From: CAYSCW01 sp964449165
GTDB taxonomy: Bacteria > Acidobacteriota > Aminicenantia > Aminicenantales > Aminicenantaceae
Length of the DNA stretch: 52,116 nt
Reading direction: 5' to 3'
Assembly (NCBI GenBank): GCA_964449165.1
Contig: CAYVAT010000022.1
Span: 1-52,116, forward strand
Below are positions 34,749-42,949 of the stretch, in pieces (position 1 is the stretch's first letter; each line of letters starts with the position of its first letter). Both the position numbers and the translations under genes were made by a program. The notes beneath the pieces were generated by a model. It was not told where the DNA came from. It saw nothing but the letters and a program-made list of their open reading frames with translations, and made no database searches.

Positions 34749-36245
34749 TCAGGGAATCCTCAGGGTTACTATATATTCTGCTGACTCCCGATTCGCTTCT
34801 CTTCTGATGAGAAGCATGAGTGCGTCCCCAGACTCTAATTTCTTTAAAATACCCTCCAAATCTCTCATGCTTTCTGTCTTTTTCCGGTTCGCCTCCAGAA
34901 TAATATCGTATTTTCTGATTCCTTGCCTTTCTGCCTCGCTGTATCGGCGGACCTCAGTGATGAGGAGCCCTTCTTCTGTTTGCAGTCCGAGACGTCTGGC
35001 CACGCGGGGTGTTAATTCAGTCACAGAAAATCCCAAATCCTTCCCAGAGGGAGAGGGCAGCTCTTGCTCTTCCTCAGGCTCCAGTTCAACAAGTTTTGCT
35101 TTAAACGTTTTTTCCTTACTATCTCTGATGACTTTGATATCGACTTCCGTTCCAGGAAGAATTTCTGCAATCTTAAACTTCAGATCGTTAGGATCCTCCA
35201 CGAGTTCTCCGTTAACTTCAATTATCAGATCATAACGTTTCAATCCGGCTTTTTCCGCGGGATAACCAGGCTCCACCCCTGTGATCAGCGCTCCTTTGGT
35301 AGTTTTTAATCCGAGCACTTTCTTTTCTTCTTCTGTAATCGGTTGGATTTGAACTCCCAGATATCCGCGCACCACTCTTCCTTTCTCCTTGAGCTGTTTA
35401 ACGACTTTGTCAGCTAGATTCGAGGGTATGGCAAAGCCGATTCCAATACTCCCTCCAGTGGGGGAGAGGATATTGCTAGTGATTCCCACCACTTCTCCGG
35501 CTAAATTTACCAAGGGCCCCCCACTGTTTCCTCGGTTGATAGCAGCATCTGTCTGGATGAAATCTTGGTATTCAGGGACATTTAGAGTTCCTGCTAGTTG
35601 GCGTCCTTTGGCGCTTATTATCCCTGCAGTGACGGTGTGTTCCATTCCCAGGGGATTCCCGATGGCCAGAACCCATTCTCCCACCTTAAGCTGAGCCGAA
35701 TCGCCTAGCCGGGTATAGGGAAGATTCTTTCCTTCCACTTTGAGCAGGGCGAGATCAGTCCTGCTGTCAGTACCTATGATTTTCGCTGTATATTCCTTTT
35801 TGTCGATGGAAAAAATAGTCACTTTTATGGCATTTTCAACGATATGATTGTTCGTTAGCACATAGCCTTCCGGGCTTATGAAGAAGCCTGTTCCATATGC
35901 TGTCTGCCGAAATTCTTGTTCTCTATCCCGGGGTGTACCAAAGAATCTATCCCAGAAATCTTCAAAAGGCCATTCATCGCCGAAACCGGTGATTCTCCGT
36001 TTCTCTACTTTTTCAGCCTCAATTTTTAACACCGCAGGGCCAACCATATCCACGATTTTCACAAAATCCGCTCTTGGATTTGATTGAAGAACAGAGGCAT
36101 AGAGATTGGAGGCAAAGGCAGTAGAAGAAGGTTCTTGTAAATTGGCTTCAGGAGCATTCTTCTCAGGGAAATAGACGAAGATGAGCCCTGCTAAAAATAT
36201 TCCCAGGAAGAAGCTGATGAGTGCTACGAACAGGATTTTTTTCAT
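34749..36245 (-). CDS. periplasmic serine protease HtrA/DegP (Do family)
   Basis: 498 aa. An N-terminal hydrophobic segment (about 4-26) is a signal peptide or anchor. The trypsin-like domain has the triad His134 (TNNHIVENA), Asp164 (DSRTDLALLK) and Ser241 (GNSGGPL). Two PDZ domains follow, at about 290-385 and 405-495. It handles misfolded envelope proteins. GGAGG is not ideal but AGGAGGCC lies close to the ATG. First gene of a two-gene unit with dapF. Confidence 0.95.
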   Translation of the reverse strand: MKKILFVALISFFLGIFLAGLIFVYFPEKNAPEANLQEPSSTAFASNLYASVLQSNPRADFVKIVDMVGPAVLKIEAEKVEKRRITGFGDEWPFEDFWDRFFGTPRDREQEFRQTAYGTGFFISPEGYVLTNNHIVENAIKVTIFSIDKKEYTAKIIGTDSRTDLALLKVEGKNLPYTRLGDSAQLKVGEWVLAIGNPLGMEHTVTAGIISAKGRQLAGTLNVPEYQDFIQTDAAINRGNSGGPLVNLAGEVVGITSNILSPTGGSIGIGFAIPSNLADKVVKQLKEKGRVVRGYLGVQIQPITEEEKKVLGLKTTKGALITGVEPGYPAEKAGLKRYDLIIEVNGELVEDPNDLKFKIAEILPGTEVDIKVIRDSKEKTFKAKLVELEPEEEQELPSPSGKDLGFSVTELTPRVARRLGLQTEEGLLITEVRRYSEAERQGIRKYDIILEANRKKTESMRDLEGILKKLESGDALMLLIRREANRESAEYIVTLRIP

Positions 36246-36377
36246 TTTTCAGGCCTCCTTTGATCTAGATGATAAATTAACACACTCGGTGTGAAAATTC
36301 AATGAGCCAACATATTAGTAACTCACAGAAGTGATAAAGGTTGCATAAAGTATAAGTAAGAAACAATTTAGTCGGAA

Positions 36378-36522
36378 GCATTTCTATTTCCTTGACAGCA
36401 AATAGAAGCGATGGTTTCTGTCCATCCTCGCCAAGACCCTCCCACCCCCCACTATGGGCTTCAGATGGACAGTAACCGCCGCCTCGCTGGATAACTGAAT
36501 GACAAAATCATCACGGAAATGC
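36378..36522 (+). repeat. palindromic repeat copy 4 with outer inverted arms
   Basis: Inner unit 36408-36483: arm TTTCTGTCCATCC pairs with GGATGG-type arm CAGATGGACAGTAACC; loop CCAAGACCCTCCCACCCCCC and ACTATGGGCTTC. Outer arm GCATTTCTATTTCCTTGA (36378-36395) is partly complementary to ATCACGGAAATGC (36510-36522). Confidence 0.7.
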
Positions 36523-36563
36523 TATTTGATTAGTCTCTTTTTCTTCCTCTTATCATGAGTTGC

Positions 36564-36572
36564 TGGTATAAT
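36564..36572 (+). promoter_or_regulatory. extended -10 promoter before tmk
   Basis: TGGTATAAT, the extended -10 form TGnTATAAT, lies 55 nt upstream of the tmk ATG; no clear -35 is seen. Confidence 0.4.
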
Positions 36573-36627
36573 TTTGATACTTAAAGAAACAAGAAGAGCA
36601 TGATTAGGTGAACAAAGGGCGAAAGAG

Positions 36628-37245
36628 ATGAAATTGAAACAGGGGATTTTGATTGTTTTTGAAGGGATCGATGGCTCGGGGAAGACTACTCAGGCTGATA
36701 TTCTTACGCGGAACCTTCGGAAGAAAGGAGTAGATGCCGTCTATTTCCGGGAGCCTTCTAAGGGTAAATGGGGTCATCTTATCAAGAAGAAAGCATTGAT
36801 CGCTGATTCTCTTTCGCCTCAAGAGGAATTAGCTCTTTTCCTGAAGGATCGAAAAGACAATGTGGAGAAAAATTTAAAGCCTGCTCTTCGGCAGAAGAAA
36901 GCGGTCATCCTGGATAGATATTATTTTTCCACCATGGCCTACCAAGGAGCCCGGGGCATCAACCCAGAAAGAATCCAAAGAGATAATGAGAAGTTTGCCG
37001 TAAGACCCGATATGGTCTTTATCCTGGATGTGGAAGCCTCCAAAGGCCTGAAGCGCATAGAGGATCGCAAGAAGAAAGACATGCTTTTTGAGAAGGAAGA
37101 GTATTTGGTCAAAGTGAGGGAGATATTCAGGAGTATCAAAGGTAAAAATATATTCCATATCAACGGAATGCGTGCTGTTCGGGACATCAGCAGGGAGATA
37201 GAGGAAATCGTCCTCGATTATATACAGGAAGCGGCCTCAAAATAG
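36628..37245 (+). CDS. tmk: thymidylate kinase
   Basis: 205 aa. P-loop FEGIDGSGKTT at about 11-21, DRYYFSTMAYQG (the DR(Y/H) motif) in the middle and a lid region with RIEDRKKKDMLFEK. It makes dTDP from dTMP. The PSKGKWG segment replaces the usual EPGGT, a variation seen in some dNMP-kinase relatives, so a broader nucleoside-monophosphate kinase function cannot be excluded. Weak binding site. The gene is bracketed by inverted copies of the palindromic repeat. Confidence 0.85.
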   Translation: MKLKQGILIVFEGIDGSGKTTQADILTRNLRKKGVDAVYFREPSKGKWGHLIKKKALIADSLSPQEELALFLKDRKDNVEKNLKPALRQKKAVILDRYYFSTMAYQGARGINPERIQRDNEKFAVRPDMVFILDVEASKGLKRIEDRKKKDMLFEKEEYLVKVREIFRSIKGKNIFHINGMRAVRDISREIEEIVLDYIQEAASK

Positions 37246-37279
37246 ATAAATAATAAACCCTCTTTTCTTCATTGTGGAA

Positions 37280-37460
37280 GCATCTCCATTTCCTTGATGA
37301 TTTAGGGGCAGTCAGGCGAGTTGAATCGTCATTCTTAGGATTTTCCCCAGCAAAGCGGAGATTCCCATCCATCCGAAGCCCATAGTGGAAGGGTGGGAGG
37401 GTCTTGGCGAGGATGGATGGGAACTGCCGCTTTTATTAGATATCACGGAGATGGAGATGC
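37280..37460 (-). repeat. palindromic repeat copy 5 with outer inverted arms
   Basis: Inner unit 37355-37430 is the reverse orientation of copies 1-4 (GAAGCCCATAGTGGAAGGGT then GGGAGGGTCTTGGCGAGG). Outer arm GCATCTCCATTTCCTTGAT (37280-37298) matches the complement of ATCACGGAGATGGAGATGC (37442-37460) at 17 of 19 positions, giving a 181-bp nested palindrome. Confidence 0.8.
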
Positions 37461-37482
37461 CCATCCATCTTTTTCCTCTGCT

Positions 37483-37510
37483 TTGCATTCAATCTTATTT
37501 CTGGTATATT
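37483..37510 (+). promoter_or_regulatory. promoter abutting the PBP1A start codon
   Basis: TTGCAT (37483-37488), 16 nt, TATATT (37505-37510) with a TG extension just before. The ATG is at 37519, 8 nt after the -10 box, so transcription would start at or next to the start codon. Confidence 0.45.
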
Positions 37511-37518
37511 TCTATTCC

Positions 37519-39945
37519 ATGGCTATTCAGAAGAAACTCATCCTGAAAATTAGGAAGCTGAGAAGGCCTACCAGGAAAAAGATCATCAAGACCGCTCTGG
37601 TCGTCTTTCTCGTTGGCTCTGTTTGCATGCTTGGGACTATGCTTGGAGCCTACATAGCCATCCTCCGCAATCTCCCTGATATTGCCCAGCTTGAAGAATT
37701 TGAGCCGAGCATTATTACTTATATTTTTGCTGATAATGGAGAGGTGGTGGGAGAATATGCCATAGAAAAGAGAATCGAGGTTCCCTATCAGGAAATCCCT
37801 GAAGTCTTAAAAGAAGCCATCATCGCTACTGAAGATCCTCGGTTTTTTCATCACGGGGGAATTGATTTTCGCGGAATCTTACGGGCTGTTAAAGAAGACA
37901 TAAGGCTTATTTTCACTCCACGCAGACTTCATGGAGGAAGCACCATCAGTCAACAACTGGCCCGGGCCCTCTTCCTCCACCGCAGGCAAACTCTCCGACG
38001 GAAATTCAAGGAAGTGCTGCTAGCCCTCCAGATCGAGAAGAGATATTCCAAAGAAGAGATTCTGACTATGTATTGCAACCAGTTTAATCTTGGGCATGGG
38101 GCTTACGGTGTGGAAGCTGCGGCCCAACTCTATTTTGATAAAAAGGCTTCAGAGCTGAATCTGGAAGAATCGGCCATGATCACTGGCATTCTAAGAGGGC
38201 CTTCTCTTTATTCTCCTTACGACAAGCCTGATCTGATGCTCCGTCGCCGCAACCATGTCATCAATCGCATGGTAGAAGAGGGATATATCACCGAAGAAGA
38301 AGGAGAAGAAGCCAAAGCTAAGCCTCTCGATGTGCTCCCTTTGCATCGGGCAGATTCTGAATTTGCAGCCTATTTTAAGGAAGAAGTCCGCAAGTACCTG
38401 GAAAGAAAATACGGGTCAGAAGCCCTTTATCGGGGCGGATTACATGTTTACACTACCTTGAATCCAGATTTTCAGAGATATGCTGAAGAAGCAATCAAGA
38501 ATGGACTGCGGGTTCTGGATAAAAGGCAGGGATGGAGAAAGGACAAAAGAAATTTGCTGGAAGAGGGCAAGGAGAGTCTTGAAGACATCGACGAGAAATT
38601 TTTTTCCACCTGGCTTAAACCCTCACTCGAGGAAGGAAAAATCGTTGAAGCAGTTGTTTTGGAAGTTACCAGCCGGGAAGCCACCGTGAAAATCAGGGAT
38701 TATATGGGGAAATTAGATAATTCAGATATTGCTTGGACCAGGACAAAGAATTTGAAAAATCTGATCAAAGAAGGCGATGTGATCCATGTCAAAATAAAGA
38801 AGATAGATGAAGAAAACAGAGAGCTCCGTGTCTCTCTCGACCAGGAGCCGATACTGGAAGGAGCATTTTTAACCATCGAGCCTCAAACAGGTCAGATAAA
38901 GGCTATGGTAGGAGGGTATTCTTTCAGAAGGCTGAAGTTCAATCAAGCCACTCAGGCTTTGAGGCAAGCTGGTTCAGCCATCAAACCTTTCCTTTATACT
39001 GCTGCCCTGGAAAACGGGTTCACACCAGCCCACATCATCATCGATGAGCCCACAGAGTTTATGGATCAATGGATGGAAGAGCCCTGGACTCCCCCAAATT
39101 ATGACCATAAATACAAAGGAGCGGTAACAGTTCGGAAAGGCTTGGAGGAGTCTCGGAATATCGTTACAGCCAAGCTCCTGGAATACATATCCCCTCAAAC
39201 TGGTGTGGATTACTGCCGCAAGTTTGGGTTAACTACGCCTCTCTATCCCTATCTGTCCTTAGCCTTGGGAGCCGTAGAGGTGAGGTTGATTGAAATGGTT
39301 TCCGCTTATACTGTTTTTCCCAACAGGGGCGTGCGGGTCATGCCCTATTTCATAACCCGTATTGAAGACAAAGAGGGAAACATACTGGAAGAGGCAAAGG
39401 TCGAATCAGAGGAAGTGATTTCACCTCAGATTGCCTACATGATGAGCTATCTTATGCAGGGAGTCGTAGAAAAGGGGGGGACAGCACAGGCTGCGGCCTT
39501 CCTGCAGAAAGACAAGCCGCTTGGTGGAAAGACAGGAACAACTGATGATTATTCTGATGCTTGGTTTATCGGCTTTTCTCCCTCCCTCTGTGCCGGTGTT
39601 TGGGTTGGGCACGAGAAGGAGATGATTCCTATAGGTGATAGGCAATCTGGGGCTGTGGCTGCTCTTCCTATCTGGATTGAGTTTTTTCAGAAGATTATCG
39701 AAGAAGAAAAGCGAAAGGCAGAGGAAGAGGGTTTAGAGCCGGTCATGGAAGAGTTTGAAGTTCCTCCCAATCTCACCTTTGTTGAGATCGATCGGAAGAC
39801 AGGATTATTGGCCACTCCCTTCTGCCTTTTTCCTTTCAGAGAGGTTTTTATACCTGGGACAGAACCTGACCGCTTTTGCTCCCACGAAGACCATATGATG
39901 ATTCTGGATTATTATTCTGTCGAGAACAAGGAGGAACACCAATAA
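37519..39945 (+). CDS. penicillin-binding protein 1A (glycosyltransferase 51 / transpeptidase)
   Basis: 808 aa from ATG 37519. The frame is open upstream to 37393 but those 42 codons lie within the repeat element and are not credible. A cytoplasmic basic stretch and a membrane helix (about 28-50) are followed by the GT51 domain with catalytic Glu105 in ATEDPRFFHHGG and GGSTISQQLAR, an OB-like insert, and the transpeptidase with Ser486-x-x-Lys489 (SAIK), SRN and KTGT (671-674). It polymerises and cross-links peptidoglycan. No Shine-Dalgarno is visible. Confidence 0.95.
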   Translation: MAIQKKLILKIRKLRRPTRKKIIKTALVVFLVGSVCMLGTMLGAYIAILRNLPDIAQLEEFEPSIITYIFADNGEVVGEYAIEKRIEVPYQEIPEVLKEAIIATEDPRFFHHGGIDFRGILRAVKEDIRLIFTPRRLHGGSTISQQLARALFLHRRQTLRRKFKEVLLALQIEKRYSKEEILTMYCNQFNLGHGAYGVEAAAQLYFDKKASELNLEESAMITGILRGPSLYSPYDKPDLMLRRRNHVINRMVEEGYITEEEGEEAKAKPLDVLPLHRADSEFAAYFKEEVRKYLERKYGSEALYRGGLHVYTTLNPDFQRYAEEAIKNGLRVLDKRQGWRKDKRNLLEEGKESLEDIDEKFFSTWLKPSLEEGKIVEAVVLEVTSREATVKIRDYMGKLDNSDIAWTRTKNLKNLIKEGDVIHVKIKKIDEENRELRVSLDQEPILEGAFLTIEPQTGQIKAMVGGYSFRRLKFNQATQALRQAGSAIKPFLYTAALENGFTPAHIIIDEPTEFMDQWMEEPWTPPNYDHKYKGAVTVRKGLEESRNIVTAKLLEYISPQTGVDYCRKFGLTTPLYPYLSLALGAVEVRLIEMVSAYTVFPNRGVRVMPYFITRIEDKEGNILEEAKVESEEVISPQIAYMMSYLMQGVVEKGGTAQAAAFLQKDKPLGGKTGTTDDYSDAWFIGFSPSLCAGVWVGHEKEMIPIGDRQSGAVAALPIWIEFFQKIIEEEKRKAEEEGLEPVMEEFEVPPNLTFVEIDRKTGLLATPFCLFPFREVFIPGTEPDRFCSHEDHMMILDYYSVENKEEHQ

Positions 39946-40020
39946 ATAGAAGTTCCGTCTCTCTGGGAATCATATTGAATAGAGGATTCTTCCTCAGAAA
40001 GGCGTGCTAGGCCGCAAAAA

Positions 40021-41691
40021 TTAACCCTTCTTTTTTTTGACTTTCCCCGAGCGTGAGCTTTTACTTTTTGAGCTGCTGGAAGAAGATTTTTTTGTTGCCT
40101 TTGATGTAGAGCGGCTGGAGCTTTTCTTAGATATGCTGCGTTTTGAGGATTCGTTTCGGGAGGGAGTGCTGCTCACAGCGGTGCCTTTGGAAGACTTGTT
40201 ATCTTTGGTGATATACCTGTAGATTCTGTCGAGCGTGGAGCCGGCTTTTTTGGTCTTTGAAGATTCACTGGTTTTTATATCTACAGATGAAGGATATCCT
40301 ATTTTTCTTTTGATGATTTTTCTTTCTGTGGAGGATGCTGTTTTTCGGAGAACCTCTTGCTTGCCCTTTAAGGCATCAGTCGCTTTGGGCTCCTTGGCGA
40401 TTGTTCTGCTCAGATTCTTTCCGGCCTTGAATTCCACGGGGCTATCTTTTTTCCGCAGAAAAACCCTGTTCCCTTCCAGTTTATCCACAGCGATCCTGCT
40501 GGTAGCCGGCTTTGTGTATGCGGGCTTGCTGGAGAGGGAGATTTTACCCAGGCTTTTTATCGATTCCTGAGATAGAGCCATTTTGGAGACATGTCTTGCT
40601 TTAAGCTGATTCTTGTGGATGACCGTAAGAACATGAGAGTTATGCGGGTAGAAAGGACCATCATATCTGTCGTAGAAAACATTGTTGATGATGACCACAG
40701 GACGATTATAATAGCTCAAAGGAACCCAGCCTACATAATCGTGTCCCCAGTACCAGCTTACCCAAGCGGGAGCCCAGACTGTTCTGGGAATCCAGTACCA
40801 GCCAATCCCTACAGCCCAGTGCCATCTTCCGAAGTGAAAGGTGACCCAGCCCCATGGTTCATAGGGAAGCCAAGTCCATCCGCACAAGGAATTCCATACC
40901 CATCGACCATTGTAGTACGGACGCCAGTATGGATCGATTCCGCCAGGAACCCAGATATAACCATAGGGGGAAAAATATGTCCAGCGCCCGTAGTGATCCA
41001 ATTCGTATTCAAAGTCTTCCAACTCTTCAGGGAGATATGTTCGGGCTAGCCGTCTGCGAATTTCAGAATCTCTGTGCTCGCTCCACATATCGAAACTATC
41101 CTCTGCTACAGCATAGAATTGTGTCGGACGGGAGATGAAAAGGCCGTTGCTTGCTTCCAGCCTCTGTTCTGTTTTGACTAGCAGGGATCCTGACTCTCCG
41201 GAGGCTTCCAGAAGACCCTCAAAAACAAAGATTTCTGTTTCTCCATTTTCCAGAACATCGATCCTGTACAGACCGGTTTCCAAGAAATAGAGGGAGACAT
41301 CGGGAGTGTGAATCTCTAGGCTCTTTTCGCCCTCTAAAGATCCGAGGCTTAAGTAGACATTCCCAGCCCAGATCTGAATTTGAATGAGATTGCTTCCTCT
41401 GTCCGGTAATTTCAAGAAATCGATCTTGGTGTTGTGATCTAATCTGGCATATTTTCCCTTACCCAGGTAGATTTCAGCTCGGCCTTCTGTGGTTCCCAAT
41501 CTGTCTCCTTCCGAGATGGGCATGTTCACCACGCCTTCCTCATAGCTGAGGTCAGCAGCTCTCTGTATGTAAGCGTTTCCTGTGATATAGCTCAAGCGGG
41601 CAAAGGAATAGTTGGTGTAACTTGTTTCCTCTGCGTTGAGAGCGGAGAGGGAGAATATCAAAACGATTGCTAAACCGATTGTTTTTTTCAT
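40021..41691 (-). CDS. secreted FecR-domain protein with Trp/Tyr-rich DUF6600 region and basic tail
   Basis: 556 aa from ATG 41691 (AAGGAGAG upstream; signal peptide MKKTIGLAIVLIFSLSALNA). The 62 in-frame codons further upstream lack support. An N-terminal FecR-like beta domain (about 35-200) precedes a region about 215-370 packed with Trp, Tyr and Gly in YGYIWVPGG, GRWVW and GWTWLPYEPWGW-like units, the DUF6600 pattern. The last ~90 residues are Ser/Lys-rich low complexity ending KVKKKKG. Probably periplasmic or surface exposed; the tail could bind nucleic acid, anionic polymer or cell wall (inference). Confidence 0.8.
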   Translation of the reverse strand: MKKTIGLAIVLIFSLSALNAEETSYTNYSFARLSYITGNAYIQRAADLSYEEGVVNMPISEGDRLGTTEGRAEIYLGKGKYARLDHNTKIDFLKLPDRGSNLIQIQIWAGNVYLSLGSLEGEKSLEIHTPDVSLYFLETGLYRIDVLENGETEIFVFEGLLEASGESGSLLVKTEQRLEASNGLFISRPTQFYAVAEDSFDMWSEHRDSEIRRRLARTYLPEELEDFEYELDHYGRWTYFSPYGYIWVPGGIDPYWRPYYNGRWVWNSLCGWTWLPYEPWGWVTFHFGRWHWAVGIGWYWIPRTVWAPAWVSWYWGHDYVGWVPLSYYNRPVVIINNVFYDRYDGPFYPHNSHVLTVIHKNQLKARHVSKMALSQESIKSLGKISLSSKPAYTKPATSRIAVDKLEGNRVFLRKKDSPVEFKAGKNLSRTIAKEPKATDALKGKQEVLRKTASSTERKIIKRKIGYPSSVDIKTSESSKTKKAGSTLDRIYRYITKDNKSSKGTAVSSTPSRNESSKRSISKKSSSRSTSKATKKSSSSSSKSKSSRSGKVKKKKG

Positions 41692-41911
41692 CGTTTCTCT
41701 CCTTTCCAATCTTTTAATCTGCAAATCCCATGCCAATTCTCTTCTCCCTGGAATAGCGGTTATCTTCCCCTTGTAATGTCCTTTATAGATGACGTTTGTA
41801 TGCCCTCGATACGTATAAAAGGTGTAGGGAAAGGTCGGAGCGACATTGAAGATTAGAACAGGGCCCTTTCCCTGCACCTTATTTTAACCTGTTTATTTCA
41901 GGCTTTTGATG

Positions 41912-42940
41912 TTAAATTTTCCAGTATTTCTTCTGTGTTTCGAAGACAGGAGCAAGCTCTCTTTCTGTCTCTGGTGAAATCTTTGCTTCTGCTTCGGATT
42001 TTTGGCCTTCACCTCCTAGATAAAGCAAAACTTGCTTCACACCCTGGCACAGTCCGTTTATGTCATATCCTCCTTCCAGAGTGAAAAGGATTCTGTCCTG
42101 GGAAAACTGATGGGCTATATCCATGAGCACGGCTGTCATCTTGCCGAAACCTGTATCACTCACTTGCATCCCGCCCAAAGGATCATTTTGATGAATGTCA
42201 AACCCGGCTGAGACCAGGATGAATTCCGGCCTGAAGAAAGAAGAAATAGGAGAGAGAATGTTCTTGAAGATAAATAAGTAATCATCATCTGTTTTACCAA
42301 ATGAAAGAGGAACATTCACCGTGAATCCTTCCCCCTCTCCGGTACCTGTTTCATCCCAGTATCCGGTACCCGGGTAATGGGGAAATTGATGCGTAGAGAA
42401 ATAGAGGACATCTTTTCTCGCGTAAAAGGAGTGCTGGGTGCCGTTACCGTGGTGGAGGTCCCAATCGACGATCAAAACTCTTTTGAGGCTGTATTTCTTA
42501 ACCAGGTATTCAGCTCCGATGGCGATGTTGTTGAAAAGGCAAAAACCCATGGCCCTGGAGGCTTCTGCATGATGGCCGGGCGGCCTCACCAAGGCAAAAC
42601 CGTTCTGGATTTTCTCCTCCATGGCCAGTTCAATGGCTCGCAGGAGCCCGCCTGCAGCCAGCAAGGCTACCTCGTAGGAGCGGGAGGAAGTAGCTGTATC
42701 CGGATCAAGCCTGACTCTTTCTTTTCCCGCGGTCTCTTTGATGAGGTTAACATAAGCCGGAGTGTGAATCATTGAAACTTCTTCTTCAGTAGCAGGCCTA
42801 GGTTTGATTTCTTGATAGGGTAAAGTGAGTTCTCTTTCCACCATTCTGTAGATGGCTTCTATTCTCTGGGGAGTCTCCACATGGAAAGCTCCCATATCAT
42901 GTTCCATGTAGCGCCAATCCTTGACTATTCCTGTTTTCAA
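41912..42940 (-). CDS. histone deacetylase-like amidohydrolase (AcuC/acetylpolyamine amidohydrolase family)
   Basis: 342 aa. The start is a TTG at 42940, decided by AGGAGG 5 nt upstream. Class II deacetylase motifs are visible: RPPGHHAEASRAMGFC (His123, His124), VDWDLHHGNGTQ (Asp161, His163 as zinc ligands), SAGFDIHQNDPLGG and LEGGYD. In bacteria such enzymes deacetylate acetyl-CoA synthetase, acetylpolyamines or other amides. It follows two SSS symporter genes in the same direction, 9 nt after the nearer one, so transport and deacetylation may be linked. Confidence 0.93.
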   Translation of the reverse strand: MKTGIVKDWRYMEHDMGAFHVETPQRIEAIYRMVERELTLPYQEIKPRPATEEEVSMIHTPAYVNLIKETAGKERVRLDPDTATSSRSYEVALLAAGGLLRAIELAMEEKIQNGFALVRPPGHHAEASRAMGFCLFNNIAIGAEYLVKKYSLKRVLIVDWDLHHGNGTQHSFYARKDVLYFSTHQFPHYPGTGYWDETGTGEGEGFTVNVPLSFGKTDDDYLFIFKNILSPISSFFRPEFILVSAGFDIHQNDPLGGMQVSDTGFGKMTAVLMDIAHQFSQDRILFTLEGGYDINGLCQGVKQVLLYLGGEGQKSEAEAKISPETERELAPVFETQKKYWKI

Positions 42941-42949
42941 TTTTTCCTC

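Larger units (their letters stand above)
36246..36627. other. divergent intergenic region with palindromic repeat copy 4
   Basis: Between htrA (minus) and tmk (plus). Contains copy 4 of the repeat with outer arms and an extended -10 promoter at 36564-36572. No gene seen. Confidence 0.6.

Noticed and set aside
37393..37518. N-terminal extension of PBP1A
   Set aside because: Lies within the palindromic repeat and lacks any binding site; the ATG at 37519 begins the normal cytoplasmic tail.
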